Source: JAVBQB01 sp031549265 (GTDB lineage Bacteria > Bacillota > Clostridia > Oscillospirales > JAVBQB01). Taken from it: a stretch of 64,000 nucleotides of DNA. The notes beneath the pieces are model-generated. The model saw only the letters and a program-made list of their open reading frames with translations, was not told the origin of the DNA and searched no databases. Positions 35,804-43,240 of the stretch are shown one piece after another. The position numbers were made by a program, and so were the translations under genes. Numbering within the stretch: position 1 is the stretch's first letter; every line of letters begins with the position of its first letter. The stretch spans positions 372,001 through 436,000 of the forward strand of contig JAVBQB010000002.1 of the NCBI GenBank assembly GCA_031549265.1. Direction: 5' to 3'.

Positions 35804-36677
35804 ACCCTTCACCTCCCAGCTCATAAAGAAAAACTTCTTCGAGGGTGAGCGCGATCGCGTCCACCAGTATCGGGCTCAGCTGCTTTGACTGAGCCAAAAT
35901 GCGCTGTTGATCCCCGCGGATAATAAGCAGATGTACCCGGCCCGACACCGAATGGCTGAGTATTTGCCAGTCGTCCGGAAAAGCGGGCGGTTCCTCTGTG
36001 TCAAAAGCAAGCTGAAGCTTTATGGTACCGCCCTGTAACTCCGACAGTGATTTTTCAAGCATCATGCGTCCCTGTTTCATAATTCCGACGTGGTCGCAGA
36101 CATCCTCGAGCTCACGCAGGTTGTGCGAGGACACAAGCACAGTCGTGCCCGATTCGGCGACGTCAGACATTAGCAGGCTCCAAACCTGGCGGCGCATAAC
36201 AGGATCCAGCCCGTCCACCGGTTCATCCAGCAGGAATACGCGCGGGCGGAGGCAGATGGATACCCAGAAGGCCGCCTGCTTCCGCAGGCCCTTTGATAAC
36301 CGGCGCAGCTGGCGCTTTTCGTCGATGGGGAAAACTCCGCGCAGCTTGTTAAATCGTTCCATGTCGAAGCTCGGGTACATTTTCCTGTAGAAGTCTCGAA
36401 GATCGAGCATGTTGCCCATCGGGTAAAACCAGAGCTCATCCGGAATTGTCGCGATTTCTGCCTTACGCGCTGCATTTTCGAAAATCGGCTGCCCGAGGAC
36501 TGAAATGTACCCGCTGTCGAGCTTATAAACTCCGGAGACGCAGCGGATTAAAGTCGTTTTTCCAGCGCCGTTTGGGCCGACAAGACCGTAGATCGAGCCC
36601 TCGGGCACAGTTATACTGAAATCGTCAAGGGCACGAAAAGTATCAAATTGCTTGGTGATGTTACGTGCCTCAATCAT
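35778..36677 (-). CDS. ABC transporter ATP-binding protein, YtrB-like
   Basis: A 299-residue ATPase: Walker A GPNGAGKTT, Q-loop region IATIPDE, signature LSKGLRKQAAFWV (a degenerate LSGGQ as in the YtrB/BcrA-like exporters), Walker B VFLLDEPVDGLD, H-loop SSHNLREL. The C-terminal part (about 225-299) is the usual regulatory tail of drug and lantibiotic exporters. It works with the downstream permease. Its start overlaps the GntR gene by ATGA. Confidence 0.92.
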   Translation of the reverse strand: MIEARNITKQFDTFRALDDFSITVPEGSIYGLVGPNGAGKTTLIRCVSGVYKLDSGYISVLGQPIFENAARKAEIATIPDELWFYPMGNMLDLRDFYRKMYPSFDMERFNKLRGVFPIDEKRQLRRLSKGLRKQAAFWVSICLRPRVFLLDEPVDGLDPVMRRQVWSLLMSDVAESGTTVLVSSHNLRELEDVCDHVGIMKQGRMMLEKSLSELQGGTIKLQLAFDTEEPPAFPDDWQILSHSVSGRVHLLIIRGDQQRILAQSKQLSPILVDAIALTLEEVFLYELGGEGYAVKDILL

Positions 36678-37063
36678 GTGTTTCCCTCCCCTTTGTCCTT
36701 ATTTGCGATTGTCCGCAGCCTCTTTGCCAGTTCGTCTGATTCGAGGCCCAAAAAGAGCAGCTCGGCAGCGACGCTTTCAAATTCAGCGAGCAGATCGTCG
36801 CGTCTTTTGGTGTTTACTGAGTTCCGCTTTCCGGCGAATGATCCCTTGCCCGGAATAGAATACAGGTATCCCTCGGCTTCGAGCTCGCGGTAAGCGCGCT
36901 GAATAGTGTTGGGATTAATAGCCAGAGACTGCGCTAGTTCTCTAACAGAGGGAAGCCGTTCGTTCTCTGCGATAGCGCCAGATATAAGCATTTTGCGCAG
37001 CTGCTCACGAAGCTGCTCATAAATCGGACCCGTCCGCTGTAAATTGAGATTAATAACAATCAC
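36674..37063 (-). CDS. GntR-family repressor, YtrA-like
   Basis: A 129-residue regulator with an N-terminal winged helix-turn-helix (about 8-75: GPIYEQLREQLRKMLISG, LPSVRELAQSLAINPNTIQRAYRELEAEGYLYS) and a short helical tail, the YtrA subfamily layout, which lacks a large effector domain. It probably represses its own operon through the palindrome at 37087-37113. GTG at 37063 is a best guess; TTG at 37069 is also in frame, and neither has a clean ribosome binding site. Confidence 0.9.
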   Translation of the reverse strand: MIVINLNLQRTGPIYEQLREQLRKMLISGAIAENERLPSVRELAQSLAINPNTIQRAYRELEAEGYLYSIPGKGSFAGKRNSVNTKRRDDLLAEFESVAAELLFLGLESDELAKRLRTIANKDKGEGNT

Positions 37064-37086
37064 CCCCAAGGCGTATTAGAATAGAC

Positions 37087-37113
37087 AACTGTATTAGTAA
37101 TGTTAATACAGTT
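37087..37113. promoter_or_regulatory. Probable operator for the GntR repressor
   Basis: AACTGTATTA (37087-37096), seven bases, TAATACAGTT (37104-37113): a perfect 10-bp inverted repeat placed just downstream of the -10 of the operon promoter, where a bound repressor would block transcription. Confidence 0.7.
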
Positions 37114-37115
37114 AA

Positions 37116-37142
37116 TTTATACTATTCCCGCGTTATTGTCAA
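37116..37142 (-). promoter_or_regulatory. Promoter of the GntR-ABC operon
   Basis: On the minus strand TTGACA (37137-37142) and TATAAA (37116-37121) with a short 15-base spacer. An alternative pair is TTAACA (37101-37106) and TATTCT (37078-37083), 17 apart, but that would leave almost no leader. The short spacer suggests a weak or regulated promoter. Confidence 0.5.
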
Positions 37143-37265
37143 GCTGGGAATTAAAATATTTTTGCGGAAAAAATAATCTGAACAAAAACCTAATTAGTCA
37201 TTGCAAATCCCGGTAATCTATGTTACCATATAATGCGCTTGAATAATTCTGAGAGGAACAGATAA

Positions 37266-37505
37266 ATGGACGCATTAAAAATAGCTTTGACAGTAATACA
37301 GGTTATTTCATCGTTGTTCCTGATTGCCGTCGTACTTCTGCAATCGGGCAAAAGATCGGGTCTTTCCGGTGCGATTTCCGGTGCCGCGGATACATTTCTA
37401 TCCAAGAATCAAGCAAGAACATGGGATGGCAGACTTGCGAAAATGACAAAATGGGTTGCCATCATTTTTGTACTTCTCACTTTGACGCTTAATATCATTC
37501 ACTGA
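37266..37505 (+). CDS. secG: Preprotein translocase subunit SecG
   Basis: A 79-residue membrane protein with two helices (about 3-24 and 57-77) joined by the conserved loop VLLQSGKRSGLSGAISG, typical of SecG. It stabilises the SecYEG channel. GAGAGGAAC lies just upstream of ATG. A TATAAT at 37229 probably belongs to its promoter, though no good -35 stands at the right distance. The usual follower (rnr or smpB) is absent. Confidence 0.95.
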   Translation: MDALKIALTVIQVISSLFLIAVVLLQSGKRSGLSGAISGAADTFLSKNQARTWDGRLAKMTKWVAIIFVLLTLTLNIIH

Positions 37506-37528
37506 GTTTGGTGATTTTCCGGCATACG

Positions 37529-37555
37529 GGGTTATCGTAATTGTAACCCTTATTT
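37529..37555 (+). terminator. Weak terminator after secG
   Basis: GGGTTA (37529-37534), 9-base loop, TAACCC (37544-37549), then TTATTT. Short stem. Confidence 0.45.
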
Positions 37556-37735
37556 GAGTAGCCTGTTTATCATCGACGCTGTCTGCGTAAATATATTTGT
37601 AGTATTCTGTGGAATAAACTGCCTATATTTTTGTGCACGATCGTATACATTCCGGTTCGAAGCGCGCCTATATTTTGTAAATTAGCTTATTTTTTGAACT
37701 TGCAAATGTAGTCGTATTGCGGCCTTAATTGATGC

Positions 37736-37824
37736 GGAGGATTAGCGAAGTGGTCATAACGCGGCGGTCTTGAAAACCGTTTGGGTGCAAGCCCACGGGG
37801 GTTCGAATCCCTCATCCTCCGCCA
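37736..37824 (+). tRNA. tRNA-Ser (UGA)
   Basis: Acceptor GGAGGAT (37736-37742) pairs with ATCCTCC (37814-37820), followed by discriminator G and an encoded CCA (37822-37824). The anticodon stem CGGT/ACCG encloses the loop CTTGAAA, anticodon TGA. A long variable arm (GTTTGGGTGCAAGCCCAC) and the T arm GGGGGTTCGAATCCC mark it as class II serine. Confidence 0.95.
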
Positions 37825-37850
37825 TTTTTAGTCGTCAATTTTGACGCGCC

Positions 37851-37885
37851 AGGGAACCGCTGCAACGCAGCGGTTCCCTGTTTTA
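37851..37885 (+). terminator. Terminator after tRNA-Ser
   Basis: AGGGAACCGCTGC (37851-37863), AAC loop, GCAGCGGTTCCCT (37867-37879), then GTTTTAT. Confidence 0.8.
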
Positions 37886-37971
37886 TACTGCGCGCAGTCT
37901 CGTATACGCGCCGTTTAATCCCGTTTTCCAGTTTGCCGCTGAACATACATTTTGCGGAAGAAAACAAATAC

Positions 37972-38009
37972 AAAAAGCGAGCCGGCATCTTGAGAAGGCT
38001 CGCTTTTTT
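37972..38009. terminator. Bidirectional terminator
   Basis: AAAAAGCGAGCC (37972-37983), 13-base loop, GGCTCGCTTTTT (37997-38008). T-runs occur on both strands. On the minus strand it would end the transcript of the cysteine-rich gene at 38164-38406. Confidence 0.8.
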
Positions 38010-38163
38010 GCAATCAAAGCATATATTAGTTCAAAATCCGAAAAATTATCGCTGTTTGTCCGAATAATAGGTAAAAAATGCGATATTGTTTTGCCTATCG
38101 CGCTTACTGGTTACTGGTAATAAAGTATTCAGTCGATGTATCCAAAGCGATTTTCAATTATTG

Positions 38164-38406
38164 TCATTTGCAGTCGCAAGGCGAGCCGAAGTACGAATGC
38201 CCGCGTTTGTACAGATCCCCGACATGGCTGTCGCGCAAGAAGCGATGGTCATCGCAGCACTCTATCTGGCCGCAAAACCGGTATACCGTACACCGAGGGA
38301 CACTTTCACAGCCGCAGTGAAAATTCTGCCGATAATCTGAGGGACAGCGTGAGACGGAATAAGCATTTTGGATTTTCATATTTTCGTCAAAGCAGGATCG
38401 TTCCAT
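38164..38406 (-). CDS. Cysteine-rich microprotein, unknown function
   Basis: An 80-residue protein of no family I know. It has ten cysteines, at about positions 5, 21, 31, 33, 38, 44, 49, 50, 77 and 79, plus several His and Asp, including FHCGCE, RFCGQIECCDDH and a C-terminal CDCK. This pattern suggests metal binding or disulfide bonding. There is no signal peptide. GGAGG lies ten bases before the ATG at 38406, and a bidirectional terminator lies about 160 bases after the stop, both in favour of a real gene. No good promoter was found. Chance is possible for an ORF this short. Confidence 0.45.
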   Translation of the reverse strand: MERSCFDENMKIQNAYSVSRCPSDYRQNFHCGCESVPRCTVYRFCGQIECCDDHRFLRDSHVGDLYKRGHSYFGSPCDCK

Positions 38407-38776
38407 CGTTTTTCTTCCTCCAAAGAGTGTGGAAAATTTTGATTTACTGCCACACTATATTTTATGTGATACTCCCTGGAGGGTTCTGTCGCGGCAGGTC
38501 CGGTAACAACGGTGGGTTACATATTTGTCCGATATCGTCAGAGGGATCCCTGTTTGAGATGGGTCTGCCGGGGAAAATGAGATTATTTTGTGCGCTAAAA
38601 AAATTGTGGAAGCAGATATACTGTATGCTGCCGAGGAGAAAGCTGGACGGAATATATTCAAGTTCACGGCGGCATTAATCACGCGGCAGCTGCGCCTGTT
38701 CCGGCTGTGTGGCGCGGGAATGAGCTTTGAGGTGGGGAGATTCGTGGAAATTTTGCGGCTGCCTGACACTATTATT
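38407..38776. other. Intergenic stretch without a supported gene
   Basis: It lies between the cysteine-rich ORF and the zinc-ribbon gene promoter. The open frames here lack ribosome binding sites and family resemblance. TATAGT occurs on the minus strand near 38457 and could belong to the cysteine-rich ORF, but no matching -35 is seen. Confidence 0.4.
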
Positions 38777-38805
38777 TTGCCTCCGAGCGTCACATCATAT
38801 ATAAT
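38777..38805 (+). promoter_or_regulatory. SigA promoter of the zinc-ribbon gene
   Basis: TTGCCT (38777-38782), 17-base spacer, TATAAT (38800-38805), 37 bases ahead of the start codon. Confidence 0.75.
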
Positions 38806-38841
38806 ATAATACTGGTGCTGTTATTTGAGGGAGGTGGGGAT

Positions 38842-39063
38842 TTGATTTGTCCGAAATGCGGCAGTGAAGATGTAAAAGTGCAGCCCGTAACAGAAGTCAG
38901 GACAAAACACAGAGGCTGCTTCGGCTGGCTGCTGTGGATACTGCTAGCCGTCTTAACAGTTGGTATAATACTGATTATCCCGCTGATAACGAACAGCAAG
39001 ACAAAGAGCAAGACCACAACTCAGGCTGTGTGCCAGCGCTGTGGTCACCGCTGGAGAGTATAG
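38842..39063 (+). CDS. Small zinc-ribbon membrane protein
   Basis: A 73-residue protein. An N-terminal CPKCG and a C-terminal CQRCGHRW form one split zinc ribbon around a single membrane helix (about residues 30-52, with WLLWILLAVLTVGIILIIPL). The start is TTG at 38842 with GGGAGGTGG upstream; a longer frame from GTG 38815 would read through that site. Many Bacillota encode such small ribbon proteins; the role is unknown. Confidence 0.8.
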   Translation: MICPKCGSEDVKVQPVTEVRTKHRGCFGWLLWILLAVLTVGIILIIPLITNSKTKSKTTTQAVCQRCGHRWRV

Positions 39064-39151
39064 AAATTAATCCGGGCGTCTGTAAAAACAGGCGCTTTTT
39101 GCCGCCAGGAGTTTTGGTGGCGGGGCCAAACCAATTTATCGTGCGCCCTGG

Positions 39152-39829
39152 TTACTGCGGTTTTCTGCTCTCTGCGGCGCACAGAAATTTGTAAACCGGA
39201 GCCAGAATGTTGAATCCGTCTCGCAGCGTGTCGGCAAGCTTTTCCGAGTAGAGAAGGCCGAAATCGCCGCTTTCGCGCACAAAATAGAAGCTCTTTTTAT
39301 CCAGCCACATCTTCAAATGATCCGGTTGATCCGGGTGCCTTGACCGCTTGTACTCCTCGCCCTCCATTTTGAAAACATCCTGATTTTGAAAAGCCTCCAG
39401 CGCAGCCAAAAATGATGGCTCCCGCCTGAGGATCAGTTCCCGGATGACGGACATCGACGCGGTTGAGGCCTGATAATATCCCATGCCGTAGCTGAAGCCG
39501 GATGGGTTGATTTCGAAATAGAACGCCGGCAGACCGTTATACAGCTTCTTTTCTCGCATGAAATTCAGCCAGCAGTTGTCCCGGTAGAGCGATTTATCCT
39601 TGGAAAACCGCGTGTCCCGGTGGATGCGCGAAATTGTGCGGTCGACCCGGGGCTCGGTAATCAGCGCGTCATCGATTGCCAACATCGCGGGAGTGAGACT
39701 CGCCACAAGGTCCTTGAATGGCGAGAGAACGACCTCGTTATATGTTGCTTTGTGCTCGTTAAACCAATCTCGGCTGTCATGCAAACGGTTTTGCATGAGG
39801 AAGTCCAGCGTTTCTTTTGTAAATGGCAT
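39152..39829 (-). CDS. DUF2461 (TIGR02453) family protein
   Basis: A 225-residue protein. The family hallmarks are present: FLMQNRLHDSRDWFNEHKATYNE at the start, DRTISRIHRDTRFSKDKSLYRDN, and GFSYGMGYYQAST. The function of the family is not known. ATG at 39829 is preferred over the ATG two codons upstream because CAGGAG is then eight bases away. Confidence 0.9.
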   Translation of the reverse strand: MPFTKETLDFLMQNRLHDSRDWFNEHKATYNEVVLSPFKDLVASLTPAMLAIDDALITEPRVDRTISRIHRDTRFSKDKSLYRDNCWLNFMREKKLYNGLPAFYFEINPSGFSYGMGYYQASTASMSVIRELILRREPSFLAALEAFQNQDVFKMEGEEYKRSRHPDQPDHLKMWLDKKSFYFVRESGDFGLLYSEKLADTLRDGFNILAPVYKFLCAAESRKPQ

Positions 39830-39990
39830 GTGCATTACTCCTGTTCGTCTGATGCGGCAGGCGCCGCGGACAATCGGCCAAACTCTCGCCGGTGGTATTT
39901 ATTTTATCATGCCGCAGTTAAAATCTCAACGGGTGCCTGTTCCGCTTGGCAACCGACAATGGATGCCGCTCATCGGCACGGGAAAACTGA

Positions 39991-40035
39991 GATATAAGCC
40001 ATATTCCTGCCGGGATATGGCTTATATCTTTTTTT
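39991..40035 (+). terminator. Perfect terminator hairpin without an upstream gene on its strand
   Basis: GATATAAGCCATAT (39991-40004), 10-base loop, ATATGGCTTATATC (40015-40028), then seven T. The nearest upstream gene is on the other strand, so it either ends an unseen short transcript or insulates the next operon. Confidence 0.85.
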
Positions 40036-40050
40036 GGGGCATGCAAAGAA

Positions 40051-40072
40051 GATTATCGTGTAGTCGATAATC
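40051..40072. promoter_or_regulatory. Palindrome 1 upstream of the DUF2975-XRE operon
   Basis: GATTATCG (40051-40058), six bases, CGATAATC (40065-40072). It shares the ATTATCG half-site with palindrome 2. It is a likely binding site for the XRE regulator of this operon. Confidence 0.6.
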
Positions 40073-40080
40073 AGAAAACA

Positions 40081-40098
40081 ATTATCGTAAAACGATAT
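40081..40098. promoter_or_regulatory. Palindrome 2 upstream of the DUF2975-XRE operon
   Basis: TATCGT, AAA, ACGATA (40083-40097), within ATTATCGTAAAACGATATAT. It lies about ten bases upstream of the -35, a position that fits activation or steric control. Confidence 0.6.
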
Positions 40099-40105
40099 AT
40101 TTATA

Positions 40106-40134
40106 TTGCATGTCAGCAAAAGGTGTGATATTAT
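40106..40134 (+). promoter_or_regulatory. SigA promoter of the DUF2975-XRE-DUF4173 operon
   Basis: TTGCAT (40106-40111), 17-base spacer, TATTAT (40129-40134), with TG one base before the -10. The first start codon is about 37 bases downstream. Confidence 0.75.
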
Positions 40135-40170
40135 TCTGGACGAGGAAAATTGTTGAAGGGAAGATTGCCA

Positions 40171-40626
40171 ATGGAAAATACATTTGCGCCCAAGCTGTTG
40201 AGGGCTATTTTGCAGGTGCTGTTTGTTGTCGGAATCGTCGTGGTAGTAACACTGCCGTTTATGCTCGACTATTATCTTTTCATCACCGGAAACAGCGACT
40301 GCACTGGATTTTACCGCAATTTTATAATGATCTTTCTGATACTTGTCGGTATCCCCGGACTATGGGTCGTGTTCGAGCTGATACTCATGGTCAGGAGCAT
40401 AAACAGAAATCCGTTTGTCGTGTCAAATGTGCGCGCGCTAAAGAGGCTGGCGTATCTTTCGCTCGCCGTTTCAGTATTGTTCTTCGCCAAGCTGATTTTC
40501 TATTTCACTGTGCTGACGTTGATTTGCGGCGCGGCGCTTTTTCTCTGCTGCCTGTTTTCTCTCACGCTGTCGAGGCTTTTCAGCCAAGCTGTGGTCTATA
40601 AAGAAGACAACGACCTGACCATATAA
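40171..40626 (+). CDS. DUF2975 family membrane protein
   Basis: A 151-residue protein with four membrane helices (about 10-32, 47-72, 90-112, 115-137), the DUF2975 layout. In many Bacillota such genes are paired with a YozG-like XRE regulator, as here. The function is unknown. ATG at 40171 is used; the frame opens seven codons earlier. The XRE gene starts 13 bases after the stop. Confidence 0.85.
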   Translation: MENTFAPKLLRAILQVLFVVGIVVVVTLPFMLDYYLFITGNSDCTGFYRNFIMIFLILVGIPGLWVVFELILMVRSINRNPFVVSNVRALKRLAYLSLAVSVLFFAKLIFYFTVLTLICGAALFLCCLFSLTLSRLFSQAVVYKEDNDLTI

Positions 40627-40639
40627 AGGAGGCGCTCTG

Positions 40640-40861
40640 TTGATTGTAATTAATTTAGATGTTATGATGGCCAAAAGAAAAATCGGGCTTGCCGAGCTTG
40701 CCTCCCGCATTGATATAACGCAAGCCAATCTTTCAATTTTGAAAAACGGAAAGGGTAAAGCGATCCGGTTGTCCACGCTAAACCGGCTTTGCCGTGAGCT
40801 GGACTGTCAGCCGGGCGACATCCTGGAATTTGTGAAAGGTGATGCTGATATTGACGACTGA
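40640..40861 (+). CDS. XRE-family HTH regulator, YozG-like
   Basis: A 73-residue single-domain repressor or activator. The helix-turn-helix is clear: KIGLAELASRIDITQANLSILKNGK, then IRLSTLNRLCRELDCQPGDILEF, typical of YozG-type XRE proteins. It starts at TTG (40640) with AAAGGAGG upstream. The two palindromes ahead of the operon are its likely targets. It overlaps the following DUF4173 gene. Confidence 0.92.
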   Translation: MIVINLDVMMAKRKIGLAELASRIDITQANLSILKNGKGKAIRLSTLNRLCRELDCQPGDILEFVKGDADIDD

Positions 40862-42197
40862 AAATAGTGCAAATCCGGGAAATGAAGTGTTGCCGGAAAG
40901 CTGCGTTGAAAATAAAAGTACCGCCAAGCATGATAACAAAATTTCGCTGGATAAAGTTATGGCGGAAGTGCGGCCAAAACAGAAGGTTACGCTGAAAGAG
41001 CGAATACTGCTGGCGGTAGTGTTTGTGCTGGCGATTATTTTGGACCGGGCGCTCTTTGCGTCGCCTGAGTACTTCCCGCTGTGTACATCGGCGTTTTGGC
41101 TGCTGTGTATGGCGACATTTTGCGCGTTCAACTGGAACAAGCTGAAAAACAATGTCTTCCTCTGGATACTCTGCGGGCTTTTCCTGCTGCTTTGCGCTAC
41201 TGAAATGAGATTCCAAAGCGGGTTATTCGTCAACAAGTATGCAACGCTTACATTGCTTGTCATACCTGTGGTTTTCTTAGCGCATACGCAGATTTGTTAC
41301 GGAGGACACAAGCTAAAGGACGCAGGCGTGATTGCGCGGGAATTTCTGCACGGATTGTTCGCGAAGCCTTTTAAGTCTGCAGATCAGCTTTTTGCCACGA
41401 TCGCTTCATTCTTCCGGAGAAGTGAGAGAAACAAGGCCTTCAAAGTGCTAATTGGAGTGAGCGTTTCAATTGGATTACTCGCGGTTGTTGTCCCGTTGAT
41501 GGCCGGCGCCGATCTGGCGTTCAGGTACTATCTGGTTGAGCTTATCAGGGGTTTTAACTTATTGGACAGCAGGGTGCATATTTTCGTGATTCTTGCATTT
41601 TTGCTTTTCGGATATTCGTTTTTCTGGAATGTCTCGTTCGGCGAGCCAATGCAGCGGACGAAGCGCCCAAAACCCGAATATGAGTCGATGATAGCCTGTA
41701 TTATACTCGGCGTGATGGTAGTATCGTATGCGGTGTTTTGCGGGATGCAGTATGGATATATGATATCCGGGGGAGGGCTGCCCGACGGCATAACGTATTC
41801 GGAGTACGCGCGCGAAGGATTTTGGCAGCTTGTTGCAATCAGTTCGATAAATCTGATACTGTTTGGCGTTTGCTTTCAGTACTTCAAGCCGGGCAAAATC
41901 GTGTCCTGGCTGCGGTATGCGCTGTTGGCGCTGACTATGGCCTTGCTGGTATCCAGCTTTATCAGGCTTGGCCTGTACATCGAAGCCTATGGCATGACCT
42001 GGCTCAGGCTGCTGTCAGCGTGGTTCATCATTTATCTCGCAGTCGTGCTGATTATGTGCGTTGTGAGGACATTCGTTCATAAAATGCCGCTCATAACTTT
42101 GTCCGCCGTTTTCCTGCTTGCATGGTATGTGGTTCTTGGACTGATTAATCCGGTGGAATTTATCGCAAATTTCAACGTTCCGGGCTTGGGACTGTGA
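40842..42197 (+). CDS. DUF4173 family membrane protein
   Basis: A protein of about 451 residues with some ten to twelve membrane helices. The DUF4173 hallmark GGLPDGITYSEYAREGFWQL is present near residue 310, and WLRLLSAWFI later. A soluble 50-residue N-terminal part is charged. Function unknown. The start is uncertain: ATG at 40842 and TTG at 40851 both overlap the XRE gene; translation is probably coupled to it. Confidence 0.85.
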   Translation: MLILTTENSANPGNEVLPESCVENKSTAKHDNKISLDKVMAEVRPKQKVTLKERILLAVVFVLAIILDRALFASPEYFPLCTSAFWLLCMATFCAFNWNKLKNNVFLWILCGLFLLLCATEMRFQSGLFVNKYATLTLLVIPVVFLAHTQICYGGHKLKDAGVIAREFLHGLFAKPFKSADQLFATIASFFRRSERNKAFKVLIGVSVSIGLLAVVVPLMAGADLAFRYYLVELIRGFNLLDSRVHIFVILAFLLFGYSFFWNVSFGEPMQRTKRPKPEYESMIACIILGVMVVSYAVFCGMQYGYMISGGGLPDGITYSEYAREGFWQLVAISSINLILFGVCFQYFKPGKIVSWLRYALLALTMALLVSSFIRLGLYIEAYGMTWLRLLSAWFIIYLAVVLIMCVVRTFVHKMPLITLSAVFLLAWYVVLGLINPVEFIANFNVPGLGL

Positions 42198-42412
42198 GGC
42201 AGGAGAGCTGTGGAACGGCGGTTGCGCCCTTGGCAGCATTTACTCTGAAAATAAGATTAAAAATTTTTGCCCTCGTGCCGGGTAATCGGCGCGGGGGTAT
42301 TCTGCGTTTGCCCGTCTATTGTATGCCCGAAAATCTCCCGGTTGTTCTTAATGTTGACGTGCCTGCACAGTACAGAAGCATGAAAATCTCACGTGCAGTT
42401 TTATTGCAAGTA

Positions 42413-42421
42413 TGTTATAAT
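42413..42421 (+). promoter_or_regulatory. Extended -10 element ahead of the nfeD-like gene
   Basis: TGTTATAAT (42413-42421) is a perfect extended -10. The -35 position (about 42393-42398) is poor. The start codon lies 69 bases downstream. The stretch 42198-42412 also holds a GC-rich hairpin at 42270-42297 that may end the DUF4173 transcript. Confidence 0.5.
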
Positions 42422-42489
42422 ATTGTTATGAACACATGTGATTATTGGTACCTGCCCGAGATAAAAATTTGATATCTGGAGGTGAAACA

Positions 42490-43041
42490 ATGTCGGTGTT
42501 TATGATCATACTGCTTGTCGGTATAGCACTTCCGGTAGTATCCCTGGTTGCAATGGGAGTTTTCGATTCAATTCACGCGATGCTTCATTTAGACTTCGGC
42601 GGAGGCCACGCGTCTTCAGACATTGGCGCGGGAAGCGCACATTTTTCGTTTATTCCGGGCTCTCCAATTGTTTGGTTCTCGCTGCTGATTGGGCTCGGTG
42701 CCTCCGGAGCAATTCTTGAAAGCGTCACTCAACTGCCCCTTTGGGCGATTTGGCCGATATCTGTCGCCATAGGATATGGATTAATGCTACTTGTAGACAA
42801 CGTATTCTTCAAGCCGCTGGTAAGAGCCAGCGTGGTCGTTCGCAAGACAAATGACATCATCGGTACTTTCGCCGAGGTAAACGATACAATTTTGGAAAAC
42901 GGAACAGGATCCGTCCTCGTAAAAAAGGGAATGACCGTTTACGCCGCCAAATCTATTGACGGCGACAGGCTGGATCAGGGACTTGAAGTCGTAATTGTTG
43001 ATTTTGAGGACGACAAAGCGCTGGTCAAGCGGTGGATATAG
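42490..43041 (+). CDS. NfeD-like membrane protein, flotillin partner
   Basis: A 183-residue protein with membrane helices at about 3-25, 50-75 and 80-105 and a C-terminal OB-fold-like domain (about 115-183, with GTFAEVNDTILENGTGSVLV). This fits the NfeD1b/YuaF kind that pairs with flotillins. GGAGGTG lies seven bases before ATG. The flotillin gene follows after 199 bases that contain a long inverted repeat. Confidence 0.85.
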   Translation: MSVFMIILLVGIALPVVSLVAMGVFDSIHAMLHLDFGGGHASSDIGAGSAHFSFIPGSPIVWFSLLIGLGASGAILESVTQLPLWAIWPISVAIGYGLMLLVDNVFFKPLVRASVVVRKTNDIIGTFAEVNDTILENGTGSVLVKKGMTVYAAKSIDGDRLDQGLEVVIVDFEDDKALVKRWI

Positions 43042-43052
43042 TACATATTAAA

Positions 43053-43212
43053 GAACCCATACGCATGGAACGAAAAGCCGCCTTGGAAGCGCTTTTTCGC
43101 CCGGCTTCATTAAATTTTCTTGCCATAAAAGCATTATACCTTTAAAAATTTACTTTGCAGGACGAAAGAATCACTTGCAAATGCAGCATTTCTAAACCAT
43201 GAGTATGGGTTC
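43053..43212. repeat. 160-bp segment bounded by 16-bp inverted repeats
   Basis: GAACCCATACGCATGG (43053-43068) and CCATGAGTATGGGTTC (43197-43212) are inverted copies with one mismatch, 128 bases apart. Between them lies mixed sequence with a GC-rich start and an AT-rich end. There is no clear target duplication outside. It could be a miniature inverted-repeat element or the closing stem of a structured RNA in the nfeD-flotillin gap. Confidence 0.65.
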
Positions 43213-43240
43213 TAAGAAAAATTAGAAGGAGACTGGAAAT

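Noticed and set aside
37201..37234. TTGCAA and TATAAT as the secG promoter
   Set aside because: The spacing is 22 bases, too long for a SigA promoter; only the -10 is believable.
38136..38678. A 180-codon plus-strand open frame
   Set aside because: Low-complexity mix of Arg and Ser, no ribosome binding site, and it overlaps the better supported cysteine-rich frame on the other strand.
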